NCBI GenBank assembly: GCA_947259875.1
Contig: CAMYNX010000002.1
Coordinates: 1 to 53,202 of the forward strand
Length of the DNA: 53,202 bases
Direction: 5' to 3'
Origin: an uncultured Gammaproteobacteria bacterium
GTDB lineage: Bacteria > Pseudomonadota > Gammaproteobacteria > Arenicellales > JAANXG01
Position 1 is the stretch's first letter; each line of letters begins with the position of its first letter. Below are positions 1 through 8,337 of the stretch, in pieces. Under the pieces are notes generated by a model. It worked only from the letters and a program-made list of their open reading frames with translations. It was not told the DNA's origin and did not search any database. A program made the position numbers and the translations under genes.

Positions 1-798
1 ATAGGCCAGGGTGCGCTTGGACTTGTCCAACGAGCCAAACGCCTTCTCGGCGGCATCGGGATCCAGGTAAGCCACCGGCTGCATCTTCCCGGTCTTGGCA
101 TTCTTTTCCTGCTTGAGGGTGTCGATGTGCGATACATTGACGGTGACGTTGGGCACGTGGCCGCCGCGGATGGCGCGGATGTCCTTGCCGTCATATTCCT
201 TTTTGGTCCTGGAGTCGACCAGCTGTTCTTTCGCTTCACCGGAGGCGATCTTTAGCACCTCATCGGTCTCGCCATATTTGCTAGCGACCACATTCGCCTT
301 GAAGGTGGTTGCGTCTTTCTTCACCAGCTTGTTGTCCAACCGGTAACCGGCCTTACGCCAAGCATCCACACCGCCGTTCAACACATGCACTTTGTCGTGG
401 CCCAGGTACTCCATAATCCAAAAACCCACTGTGGCATCCAACAGGGTGCCCAAATCACCGCCGTAAAACACGACATGGGTATTGTTGCCAATGCCTACTG
501 TCCCGAAGAGTTTTTCGTATTTTCCGGGATCTCTGAACACCCTAGCGGTGGCATCACGCAGCGCCTTTTTACATCGGTCGCCGAGGCTAATGGCACCGGG
601 AATATGCCCCTTTACATAGGCCTTGAGGCTGCGGCAATCGACCACCACCCAGTCGGACTTGTCGACGTTAGCCTTAACCGCGTCCGCGGTGAGCAGCAGG
701 TCGGGGTTGGCCCATTGGCCCGCCGAAACACTGCCTCCCCATGCCACCAGCAGCATCGCTAGCAGTGCCTTAGTACAGACATTGATACTTCGTTTCAT
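1..798 (-). CDS. Rhodanese-family thiosulfate sulfurtransferase with signal peptide (3' end truncated by window start)
   Basis: Open minus-strand frame from ATG at 798 to window edge, absent from ORF track: MKRSINVCTKALLAMLLVAWGGSVSAGQWANPDLLLTADAVKANVDKSDWVVVDCRSLKAYVKGHIPGAISLGDRC...VVFYGGDLGTLLDATVGFWIMEYLGHDKVHVLNGGVDAWRKAGY...LVDSRTKKEYDG; two-domain rhodanese motifs. Confidence 0.9.
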   Translation of the reverse strand, partial: MKRSINVCTKALLAMLLVAWGGSVSAGQWANPDLLLTADAVKANVDKSDWVVVDCRSLKAYVKGHIPGAISLGDRCKKALRDATARVFRDPGKYEKLFGTVGIGNNTHVVFYGGDLGTLLDATVGFWIMEYLGHDKVHVLNGGVDAWRKAGYRLDNKLVKKDATTFKANVVASKYGETDEVLKIASGEAKEQLVDSRTKKEYDGKDIRAIRGGHVPNVTVNVSHIDTLKQEKNAKTGKMQPVAYLDPDAAEKAFGSLDKSKRTLAY

Positions 799-1112
799 AG
801 TCAGCTCCTCCTAAACAATCGTTGATGTCAACGCAATGTATTTAATCATTTCCAGATCTGAGTGGGGTTTTACTATTCTACCTGCCCGCTGAAAATGATT
901 CATTTGCATCATTACACTGGACAGCGCTCCGGCACGCAGACCCCACGCCGTGGGGGCTGACCCCATCGCGGACCATATCGCGTCCTCACTGAGACCACAA
1001 TGGACGACAGCCTGTATTTTTCGCGTATTTGCGAATTCCTTTTTGTAGACGACCTGTTATCCTCGTTTTGACCGCCTTGGGGCAATATGCGGTTCAACCA
1101 GGAGGTGGCGCA

Positions 1113-1901
1113 GTGGCTCTCGATGTCTCAATCATCATCCCTAATCGCAACGGCGGCAACACCATCGGCGCCTGTCTGCAAGCCGCACTCGCGTCGCAAC
1201 ACCCCGACTTCGAAATCGTTGTCGTGGACGATTATTCCGACGATGACTCGGTACGCGTCATTGAACAGTTCCCCTGCCGGCTGGTGCGGCTGACTAACCA
1301 TGGTGGCGCGGCCCGAGCTAGGAATATTGGGGCACAACACGGACAAGGGAAAATATTGTTCTTTACCGACGCCGACTGCTTGCTGAACGAGGACACATTA
1401 ACCAAAGCCAGCGAAGCCCTCGCTGCTTCTCACTCCGCCCTAGTGGTGGGCGGCACCTATACTCGCCGGCCGGCGGACGATGGCTTCTTCAACCGGTTCC
1501 AATCGATGTATATCAATTACTCAGAAACCAAACATGCGTCGCACCCGGACTATATCGCCACCCATGCCATGGCAATTTCAGCGGACAGCTTTCGAACAAG
1601 CGCTGGATTCTCGGAATCGCTGCGGCCGATGCTCGAGGACGTGGAGTTTAGCCATCGTCTTCGCCGGCAGGGCATCGGATTGGTTGTAAACCCTGATATA
1701 CAAGTGCGTCATATCTTTAACTTCTCGCTGCTCGGATCGTTGCGTAACGCATTTCGCAAATCCATGTACTGGACGATGTATTCCATCGGCAACAAGGATC
1801 TGCTGGCGGATTCCGGGACCGCCTCATTGGAACTCAAGGCCAACGTAGTCGCCTATTGCCTGAGCTGGCTGTTGCTGTTTCTGTGTAAATCTAGTAATTA
1901 A
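1113..1901 (+). pseudogene. Glycosyltransferase family 2; apparent frameshift near 1880, remainder continues in another frame to 2043
   Basis: VSIIIPNRNGGNTIGACLQAALASQHPDFEIVVVDDYSDDDS...FFTDADC; GTG start at 1113 after aggaggt; see frameshift finding. Confidence 0.75.
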
Positions 1902-2063
1902 CAGACCGCTATTGTTGGCCTTTTGTGATGCCAACGATATACTGTTTTCGTTGCGGGCAGTGTTGTATTACTTGTTGGTATACCCATTACCCGTGGGGCT
2001 GGGGGCGATTGTTGGTGTGATTCGTTATTCACGTAACTCTTAAGAGCAGCAAGACAGACCGAT

Positions 2064-3260
2064 ATGTATTCTCCTTTGCGCCACTGGCCGTCGATCCTGT
2101 GGAAGCGTCGACCGATCCAACTCACCTTCTTTTTGACGCGGCGATGTAACGCTCGTTGTCCTTTTTGTTTTTATCTTCGCAGTAACGATAGTCCCTACAG
2201 CACTACCGCGGAATTGACCTTGGAGGAAATCGAGACGGCGGCGCGTTCGCTGAAAAACCTGTTGTGGTTGGCCTTTTCCGGAGGCGAGGTCTATTTACGC
2301 AAAGACCTGGTGGAGATTAGCGAGGTCTTTTATCGTCACAACCGGCCCGCGATCATGCTGTTTCCAACGAACGGGCTCACGCCGGAGTTGATCGGAGAAA
2401 GAACCGAACAGATCTTGCGGCGTTGTCCGGAGAGTGTGATTACGGTCAAGTTGTCCATAGACGGCTTGCATGAAGACCACGATCGGTTACGCGATACCCC
2501 GGGGAGTTTTAACAAGACCCTGGACACCTACGCACGCCTTCGTGACCTGCTGGACTCGTACCCCAATTTTGAGTTGGGAGTAAACACGGTTTTCCTTTCC
2601 CAGAACCAGGATAAGATGGATGAGATCATGGATTTTGTCGACGCGATGCACGGCATACACACGCACACGATTTCTCTCGTGCGCGGAGACCTCGTCAATG
2701 ATGATTGCAAGGACGTAGACCTTGCCAAATACAAAAAAGCTGTCTCGCGGTTGGCACGCAACTTGAACAGTGAGCGCCGCAGAACCTATCGATTCACCGG
2801 TGCACAACTGAAGGCCGCCCAGGACGTGTTACAGCGGCGGATCATCCACGACACCATGACGGCGCAACAGCGCCTGATACCCTGCTATGCGGGCCGCGCT
2901 AATCTGGTGCTAACGGAAATTGGCGAGGTGTACCCGTGCGAAATACGCAAAGACGGATTCGGAAACATCCGCGATTACGACTATGACATCGGCAAGGTAT
3001 GTGACACACCGGCTGCGAAACGCACCCTCACCTCGATCCGCGACCGGGAGTGTTATTGCAGCCACGAGTGTTATTTGATGACCAATATCTTGTTGAATCC
3101 TTGCCAGTACCCCGCCCTGCTGAGCATGCCTCTGCGCTCGAACAGTCTTTTTTTCGCCCACAGCCAAAACAGTCCGCGTACCCCTCTGGCCGCCACCTTG
3201 CAATCATTCCAGGTGCGAATCTGCACTAGCCTTTTCAACAAGAAGGTTGGACGCGTGTAA
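2064..3260 (+). CDS. Radical SAM protein with C-terminal Cys cluster
   Basis: CNARCPFC (CxxxCxxC), FSGGEVYLRKDL, C-terminal CYAGRANLVLTEIGEVYPCEI...CYCSHECYLMTN. Confidence 0.88.
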   Translation: MYSPLRHWPSILWKRRPIQLTFFLTRRCNARCPFCFYLRSNDSPYSTTAELTLEEIETAARSLKNLLWLAFSGGEVYLRKDLVEISEVFYRHNRPAIMLFPTNGLTPELIGERTEQILRRCPESVITVKLSIDGLHEDHDRLRDTPGSFNKTLDTYARLRDLLDSYPNFELGVNTVFLSQNQDKMDEIMDFVDAMHGIHTHTISLVRGDLVNDDCKDVDLAKYKKAVSRLARNLNSERRRTYRFTGAQLKAAQDVLQRRIIHDTMTAQQRLIPCYAGRANLVLTEIGEVYPCEIRKDGFGNIRDYDYDIGKVCDTPAAKRTLTSIRDRECYCSHECYLMTNILLNPCQYPALLSMPLRSNSLFFAHSQNSPRTPLAATLQSFQVRICTSLFNKKVGRV

Positions 3261-4570
3261 AAGCGGCGAAACGCCAGCTGACGCAACTCTTGGATCTGCT
3301 CGCGGCTCATGGTGTAGGGCACGAACGCGGCCCCCTGGTAGCTGAAGTCGGAGAGTTCCCTGGACACGGTGCCGAATTCATCGAGGTGCTCGTACAGGTA
3401 AGTGCCCGGAAAGGCCGTCAACGCGTGGAAATTGGCTAGATCTGGATTCAGCTCGGCGGCGAATTCGATAGTCTTGAGGCCGTCTTCGTAGGTCTCACCG
3501 GGGATCCCGAACAGAAACGGCGTGCTCACCTTCAAGCCCACGTCCTTGGCCGCGCGCACCGCGGCCCGCGTCTGATCCAAGGTGATGCCCTTGCGCAGCG
3601 TGTTGAGATTGCGTTGCACACCGCTCTCGGCGCCGAGGAGAATGGCCCAGCAGCCGGCGTCTTTCATCGCCTGCAGCAACGGTTTGTCCACCTGGTTGAC
3701 ACACGCCGAGGCGAACCACACGAAGTTCAAGCGCCGAGCCCGAATCTCGCTCGTCAATGCCATCGCCCGGTCATAGTCGGCGGCGAAGCTATCGTCGATG
3801 AATTTTATTTCGCGGTAACCCATATCCAGGCAAAGTTTGATCTCTTGCAACACATTGTCCACCGATCGATAACGTACCCCGCGCTTGCCGCTTTGCCTTT
3901 GGTGGTCGGTTTGAAAGCAAAAGATACAACGCCGGCTGCAACCCCGGGATGTAATCATCACCGCCACCGGTTTGCGGCGGTAAGTTGCCGGCGGCGGAAC
4001 ATATCGATTCGGATCACCCAATAACTCCCGGGCCGGAAACGCAAGCGCGTCGAGGTCCTCGATCAATGGCCGCGGCGGGTTACAGACCACACGTTGTGCT
4101 TGGCGGAAGGCAACGCCAAGCACGCCATCGAGAGACGCGCCATGTCCGATCCGGCCAACCATCTCTGGCACCGTGACCTCGGCCTCACCCGTCACCACGG
4201 CGTCAAAATCCGCGCCGCCGTTCGTCAGGCACTGCTCCTTTTGCGCGATCGGATACGGCCCCCCGGCACACACGAAGATCTTGTTGTTCAATGCCTTGAC
4301 CGCCTTGGCGGTGGTGACTGCTCGTGGCCATCCAAATGTCGTCGAGTAGATACCGACAAACTCCGGTTTGGATTCTCGCAAGCCGGTCATGATTTCGGCG
4401 TGACTCATAAAGGCGCCATTGTAAAACTGCACCTCATGCCCCGCGTGTTGCAGCGCTGCCGCCAAGTACAGTGTACCCAACGGTTCCCAGTAGTTGATTT
4501 GAAATCCAGCGGTCTTGGTCGGAAACAGATCTTCCGACCGCCACGAGGGAATGATCAATGCGCACTTCAT
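3071..4570 (-). CDS. B12-binding-domain radical SAM protein
   Basis: N-terminal cobalamin-binding-like region (YWEPLGTLYLAAALQHAGHEVQFYNG), CSRRCIFC radical SAM motif; start overlaps upstream gene stop (ATGA). Confidence 0.88.
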   Translation of the reverse strand: MKCALIIPSWRSEDLFPTKTAGFQINYWEPLGTLYLAAALQHAGHEVQFYNGAFMSHAEIMTGLRESKPEFVGIYSTTFGWPRAVTTAKAVKALNNKIFVCAGGPYPIAQKEQCLTNGGADFDAVVTGEAEVTVPEMVGRIGHGASLDGVLGVAFRQAQRVVCNPPRPLIEDLDALAFPARELLGDPNRYVPPPATYRRKPVAVMITSRGCSRRCIFCFQTDHQRQSGKRGVRYRSVDNVLQEIKLCLDMGYREIKFIDDSFAADYDRAMALTSEIRARRLNFVWFASACVNQVDKPLLQAMKDAGCWAILLGAESGVQRNLNTLRKGITLDQTRAAVRAAKDVGLKVSTPFLFGIPGETYEDGLKTIEFAAELNPDLANFHALTAFPGTYLYEHLDEFGTVSRELSDFSYQGAAFVPYTMSREQIQELRQLAFRRFYTRPTFLLKRLVQIRTWNDCKVAARGVRGLFWLWAKKRLFERRGMLSRAGYWQGFNKILVIK

Positions 4571-5940
4571 CCCAGCTGCACCATCTTATCTACGGGCCCC
4601 GGTTCCGGCGTTCGTTGCATCGCCGCGTTTGTAGAGAGTCTACCGGCGATGTCCATGCCGGATCGAATGGCGTGATCCATGTTGTAGTAACGAAACGTGC
4701 CGCCACGTCCCGCCACATGGAGATTGTCGAACCGGTCGAGATAATTGTGGATACACTCGCAATGCTCTTTGAAGCCCACCTCGAACAACGGATAAGCATT
4801 AGGTATCCGCAGCACCACACTGTTGAGCACCTCACGTTTATCAATCAGCCCCAGCCGCTCCAGGCCATCGACCGTGAGCCGTGTCGCCTCGGAAGTGGTG
4901 CGGTTCCAAATGGTGTCACCGCGGAAACAAAAATACTCGGCCACCAGCAATGTCTTGGGAATCTTGCTCTCCGGCACGTAGATCCAGGTGTGCTCGGTCA
5001 CGCGGGATTTATTAATCATCACCGCCACCACTACCAGATCCCGGCTGCGCAGCCGCGATGCGGCGGCCAACACCGGAGCCGGCGGTCGCGGGTGCAGTGC
5101 GGTGACCAGTGATTGCAGGGGAATCGTGGAAACAATATCCACACCATGCAGGATATCGGTGTGATTCCCGTTATCGACTGTCACCTGCCGTATACGTTCA
5201 TCGGCGTGGTCCAGCCGCACCACGCGAGTACTGTTCAGGATGCGGGTGGCGCCGTCCATCCGTTGACCCATGTGCTCGGCAATCTGGCCAATGCCCAACG
5301 GCGGGTAGAGGAAGCGGGTCGCCAAAGTAGATCGAGCGGTGCCGAAACGTGGTATCAGCGCGTTGAGTATGGCCGCCCCCAAGGACAGGCCTTGAACACG
5401 CTGCTCGATCCATTCCGGGGCGATGTTGCGGCAATCGATCCCCCACACTTTTTCGCTGTAATCCTTGAAGTAGAGCGCAAACAAGCGGCGCCCATAGTGT
5501 CGCACTACCCAGTCTTCCAGGGATACCGGCGGCGTAGAGTCAAAACACGCCTTTACCCGTTCGGCGGCGTAGTCGCCGAGAATCTTCGCCGCGGTGGGAA
5601 TTCCAAAACCCGACAACGCATTCAGGGGGCGCAACGGATAGTGGAACCAATTTTTACCGAGCAGAATGCGGCTCGAACGATCCACCTCCAGATAATCACC
5701 CGCCAAAAGTTCACGCACGAATGCATCGACCTCGGCGTCGCAAGTGATAAAACGGTGCCCGCCGAGATCGAAGCAGAAACCCCGTGTCTCAACGGTGCGC
5801 GCCAGTCCCCCGAGGCTAGCTTCCCGCTCGACCAAGGTCACGGATCGACCGGCCTGGCCGAGCAGGTAACCGGTGGTGAGACCAGCGAGCCCGCCACCGA
5901 GGATCACTGCATCGCAATTGTTGCTGATCTGGCCGCGCAT
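4567..5940 (-). CDS. FAD-dependent oxidoreductase (protoporphyrinogen oxidase / UDP-galactopyranose mutase-like)
   Basis: AVILGGGLAGLTTGYLLGQAGRSVTLVEREASLGGLARTVE FAD-binding motif; C-terminal NLHVAGRGGTFRYYNMDHAIRSG. Confidence 0.85.
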   Translation of the reverse strand: MRGQISNNCDAVILGGGLAGLTTGYLLGQAGRSVTLVEREASLGGLARTVETRGFCFDLGGHRFITCDAEVDAFVRELLAGDYLEVDRSSRILLGKNWFHYPLRPLNALSGFGIPTAAKILGDYAAERVKACFDSTPPVSLEDWVVRHYGRRLFALYFKDYSEKVWGIDCRNIAPEWIEQRVQGLSLGAAILNALIPRFGTARSTLATRFLYPPLGIGQIAEHMGQRMDGATRILNSTRVVRLDHADERIRQVTVDNGNHTDILHGVDIVSTIPLQSLVTALHPRPPAPVLAAASRLRSRDLVVVAVMINKSRVTEHTWIYVPESKIPKTLLVAEYFCFRGDTIWNRTTSEATRLTVDGLERLGLIDKREVLNSVVLRIPNAYPLFEVGFKEHCECIHNYLDRFDNLHVAGRGGTFRYYNMDHAIRSGMDIAGRLSTNAAMQRTPEPGPVDKMVQLG

Positions 5941-5998
5941 GAAAGGGCCGCTGTTATCGTGTATGGTTGTTCAAGAACGGGAAGTTAGCCGTTCCAAT

Positions 5999-6208
5999 CT
6001 ACTCTAACAGCTTCTTATAGTATTCTTCCATGTCGCTGGAGACGCCTTCGCTGGCTTGGCCCGCCCCTGGTCCGGCACCGTAACCGCCGGCCTCGGGGAG
6101 TTCGAAGAATCCGGGCTCCACGCCGGTTTGCGCTGACAAATTGTAGCCAAGCAAAAATCCAACTATCGCAAACCCTGCGGTGAGCACAATCCAAAAACTG
6201 TTTTTCAA
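5999..6208 (-). CDS. Small single-TM protein, paralog of adjacent 6298-6483; TTG start
   Basis: LKNSFWIVLTAGFAIVGFLLGYNLSAQTGVEPGFFELPEAGGYGAGPGAGQASEGVSSDMEEYYKKLLE (69 aa); in frame with ORF 5999-6469, TTG at 6208 preceded by purine-rich GGGGGCGAAGAAA. Confidence 0.65.
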   Translation of the reverse strand: MKNSFWIVLTAGFAIVGFLLGYNLSAQTGVEPGFFELPEAGGYGAGPGAGQASEGVSSDMEEYYKKLLE

Positions 6209-6297
6209 TTTCTTCGCCCCCTGCCACCGATGCACCCCGAAGCACGGGATATAGATTGTAGTGGACTCATCCAAGCTGTTTGTCGTACCGGCACGAT

Positions 6298-6483
6298 TTA
6301 TTCTTGCCCGGTCAATTTCGAGTAGTACTCTTGCATGTCTTGGTCGACCTCGGCCTTGATCCCCGCCTGGTCCGGTTCGCCTCCGATCATACCGACCTCT
6401 ATCATGGGGGACAGGCTGTAGCCAGCCATAAACCCGATAAAGCCCGCTACCATAACGACCACTGACCACAGTCCGGTTTTCAT
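6298..6483 (-). CDS. Small single-TM protein with C-terminal DMQEYYSKL
   Basis: MKTGLWSVVVMVAGFIGFMAGYSLSPMIEVGMIGGEPDQAGIKAEVDQDMQEYYSKLTGQE. Confidence 0.7.
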   Translation of the reverse strand: MKTGLWSVVVMVAGFIGFMAGYSLSPMIEVGMIGGEPDQAGIKAEVDQDMQEYYSKLTGQE

Positions 6484-6582
6484 TGTTACATCACTCTTTG
6501 CAATTTAAATACGCGCCCTGGAAGACACATCTCCAATCGGTAACGAACGTTACTGGCACTTGTTGGGCCGACTCACCGCTCC

Positions 6583-6828
6583 TTAGGCCTTTTCGATATC
6601 CCACACAAATTGACCGCCCTCTTGCTTTTTGTTCACGATCTCGTCACCGGTGGTGTCACACATAGCGGCGATAGATTCACCCGATGACGGGTTGTCGAAG
6701 AGAACTTCCACTACATCACCGCTTTGCACCTTCGATAACGCCTTCTTGGTGTAGATCTGTGGATGCGGACACACATAGCCCTTCACATCCAGCACATAGA
6801 CGCCATCGTCTCGCTTTTCAAACTTCAT
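6583..6828 (-). CDS. TusA-family sulfurtransferase
   Basis: CPHPQIYTKKAL (TusA CPxP-like motif), ~81 aa. Confidence 0.9.
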   Translation of the reverse strand: MKFEKRDDGVYVLDVKGYVCPHPQIYTKKALSKVQSGDVVEVLFDNPSSGESIAAMCDTTGDEIVNKKQEGGQFVWDIEKA

Positions 6829-6864
6829 ACCAAATCTCCTCGCAATTACATTGAGCGTTAAAGA

Positions 6865-8325
6865 TCACAGGCAGCGAATTCCTTCGCCATACGCCGCTCG
6901 GTCCACCAGTTGAAGAATTTCAATGTAGGCGCCGCCGATCATTCCCAAACCGAACAACCAACCCGAGGTATCGCCCTGGGCGACGCGAACGAAGAATGCG
7001 CCGACGTTACATCCGAGTCCGAGACGCGAACCGATACCCATCAACGCCCCGCCAATAATGGCCCACGTCGCCAACTCGATTGTCGGCTTTTTGAATTTGA
7101 ATTCGTTGTTCAACAGCGCCATCACCGCCGCGCCACCGATCAACGCCAGTGACATCCAATCCGCCGGGTTGAGCGCCGGATTGGGAATCCCATTAACGAA
7201 TCCGAAATAGATATTGTCCATATTATCCGCGCCCAACTTATTGAACACCCAACCGACCCACTGCGCCTCCTGGGTGGTCACGTACCAATAGCCGGGGTCG
7301 AACACCGTCCCGTTAACCGATATTCCGTAGTCAAACCCGATGCGCTCCAGCAGCGAGCCGGCGTTCTGGATGCCGAATTTGACCCGCAATCCCTGGGTCA
7401 CCAACATCTGCAGGCCGCAGAAGATGCCGAGCAACAAACCGGCGATAGCGGTACGCTTGTTGGCGGTGATCATCGTCCAATAACCGTCAAGCTCATCCCG
7501 GAACGTCGTATAACCTTTTTCCTTGACACGCTTTCTGAGGAACGCGGGGCGCGACCAACCAATGTAAACCACAATCAACAACAGTGCCGCAGGAATCATC
7601 ACCCCCACAAACATATTGCCAAACAAAGCACCAGTGAACGATTCGTCCAACATTCCAAACAAGGTAGCAAAGGTCAGGACCGGTTGGTTCCATACGTATC
7701 CGGCCAGGTATTGGTCCACCCAGCCGTCCCCGGCATTGATGACATCCGGCAGTCCCTTGGCCACCGCGGACGCATGCCAAGATTCGGGCACCAGCGCATT
7801 GGTCCAGCCGCCGACATCCGCGAACAACGCTTGGGTGACGCTGATCGACAGAATCACCAGCGCCGCGCTCATGTTGCCTTCGCCGGTCTTGTACAACGAA
7901 CCGGACGCACATCCACCGGCGAACACCATCCCAATACCGAAGATCGTCCCGGCAATCACCGCATGGATACTGGTCGGCGCGGCATGAAAGGTGCTCAAGC
8001 CGGTGGCGGTGACAAGCGCGCTCACTGCGGCAAACAAGACGGTCGCTATCATGATACCCACCGCCATGCGCGGCACCCCTACCGCAAACAAATCCCGGAA
8101 CGCCGAGGAAAAGCAGAACCTTCCGTACTGCAGGCACATGCCGTAGATGAATCCGAACCACAAGTATACCGAGAGGTAGATGTAATACTCGCTATATAGG
8201 TAGGTGCCGATACTGATAGCCGCGAACAATGCCGCGATACCATAGGCCCAAAGACGTTTCTTCCGCAGGTCGTTTTCGACCTTAGCCGCGTCCGTTACGG
8301 CCATATCTATTGCTGTCGTACTCAT
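6865..8325 (-). CDS. YeeE/YedE (TsuA-like) thiosulfate/sulfur transporter family membrane protein
   Basis: Polytopic; conserved Cys motifs QYGRFCFSSAFRDLF, GMVFAGGCASGSLYKTGEGN, IGSRLGLGCNVGAFFVRVAQGD; adjacent tusA. Confidence 0.92.
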   Translation of the reverse strand: MSTTAIDMAVTDAAKVENDLRKKRLWAYGIAALFAAISIGTYLYSEYYIYLSVYLWFGFIYGMCLQYGRFCFSSAFRDLFAVGVPRMAVGIMIATVLFAAVSALVTATGLSTFHAAPTSIHAVIAGTIFGIGMVFAGGCASGSLYKTGEGNMSAALVILSISVTQALFADVGGWTNALVPESWHASAVAKGLPDVINAGDGWVDQYLAGYVWNQPVLTFATLFGMLDESFTGALFGNMFVGVMIPAALLLIVVYIGWSRPAFLRKRVKEKGYTTFRDELDGYWTMITANKRTAIAGLLLGIFCGLQMLVTQGLRVKFGIQNAGSLLERIGFDYGISVNGTVFDPGYWYVTTQEAQWVGWVFNKLGADNMDNIYFGFVNGIPNPALNPADWMSLALIGGAAVMALLNNEFKFKKPTIELATWAIIGGALMGIGSRLGLGCNVGAFFVRVAQGDTSGWLFGLGMIGGAYIEILQLVDRAAYGEGIRCL

Positions 8326-8337
8326 AAATCCATCCCC

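Noticed and set aside
385-762. Plus-strand 125-aa ORF
   Set aside because: Antisense to a clear rhodanese reading frame on the minus strand.
4558-5988. Plus-strand ORFs 4558-5112 and 5113-5988
   Set aside because: Shadow ORFs antisense to the FAD oxidoreductase; no recognisable motifs.
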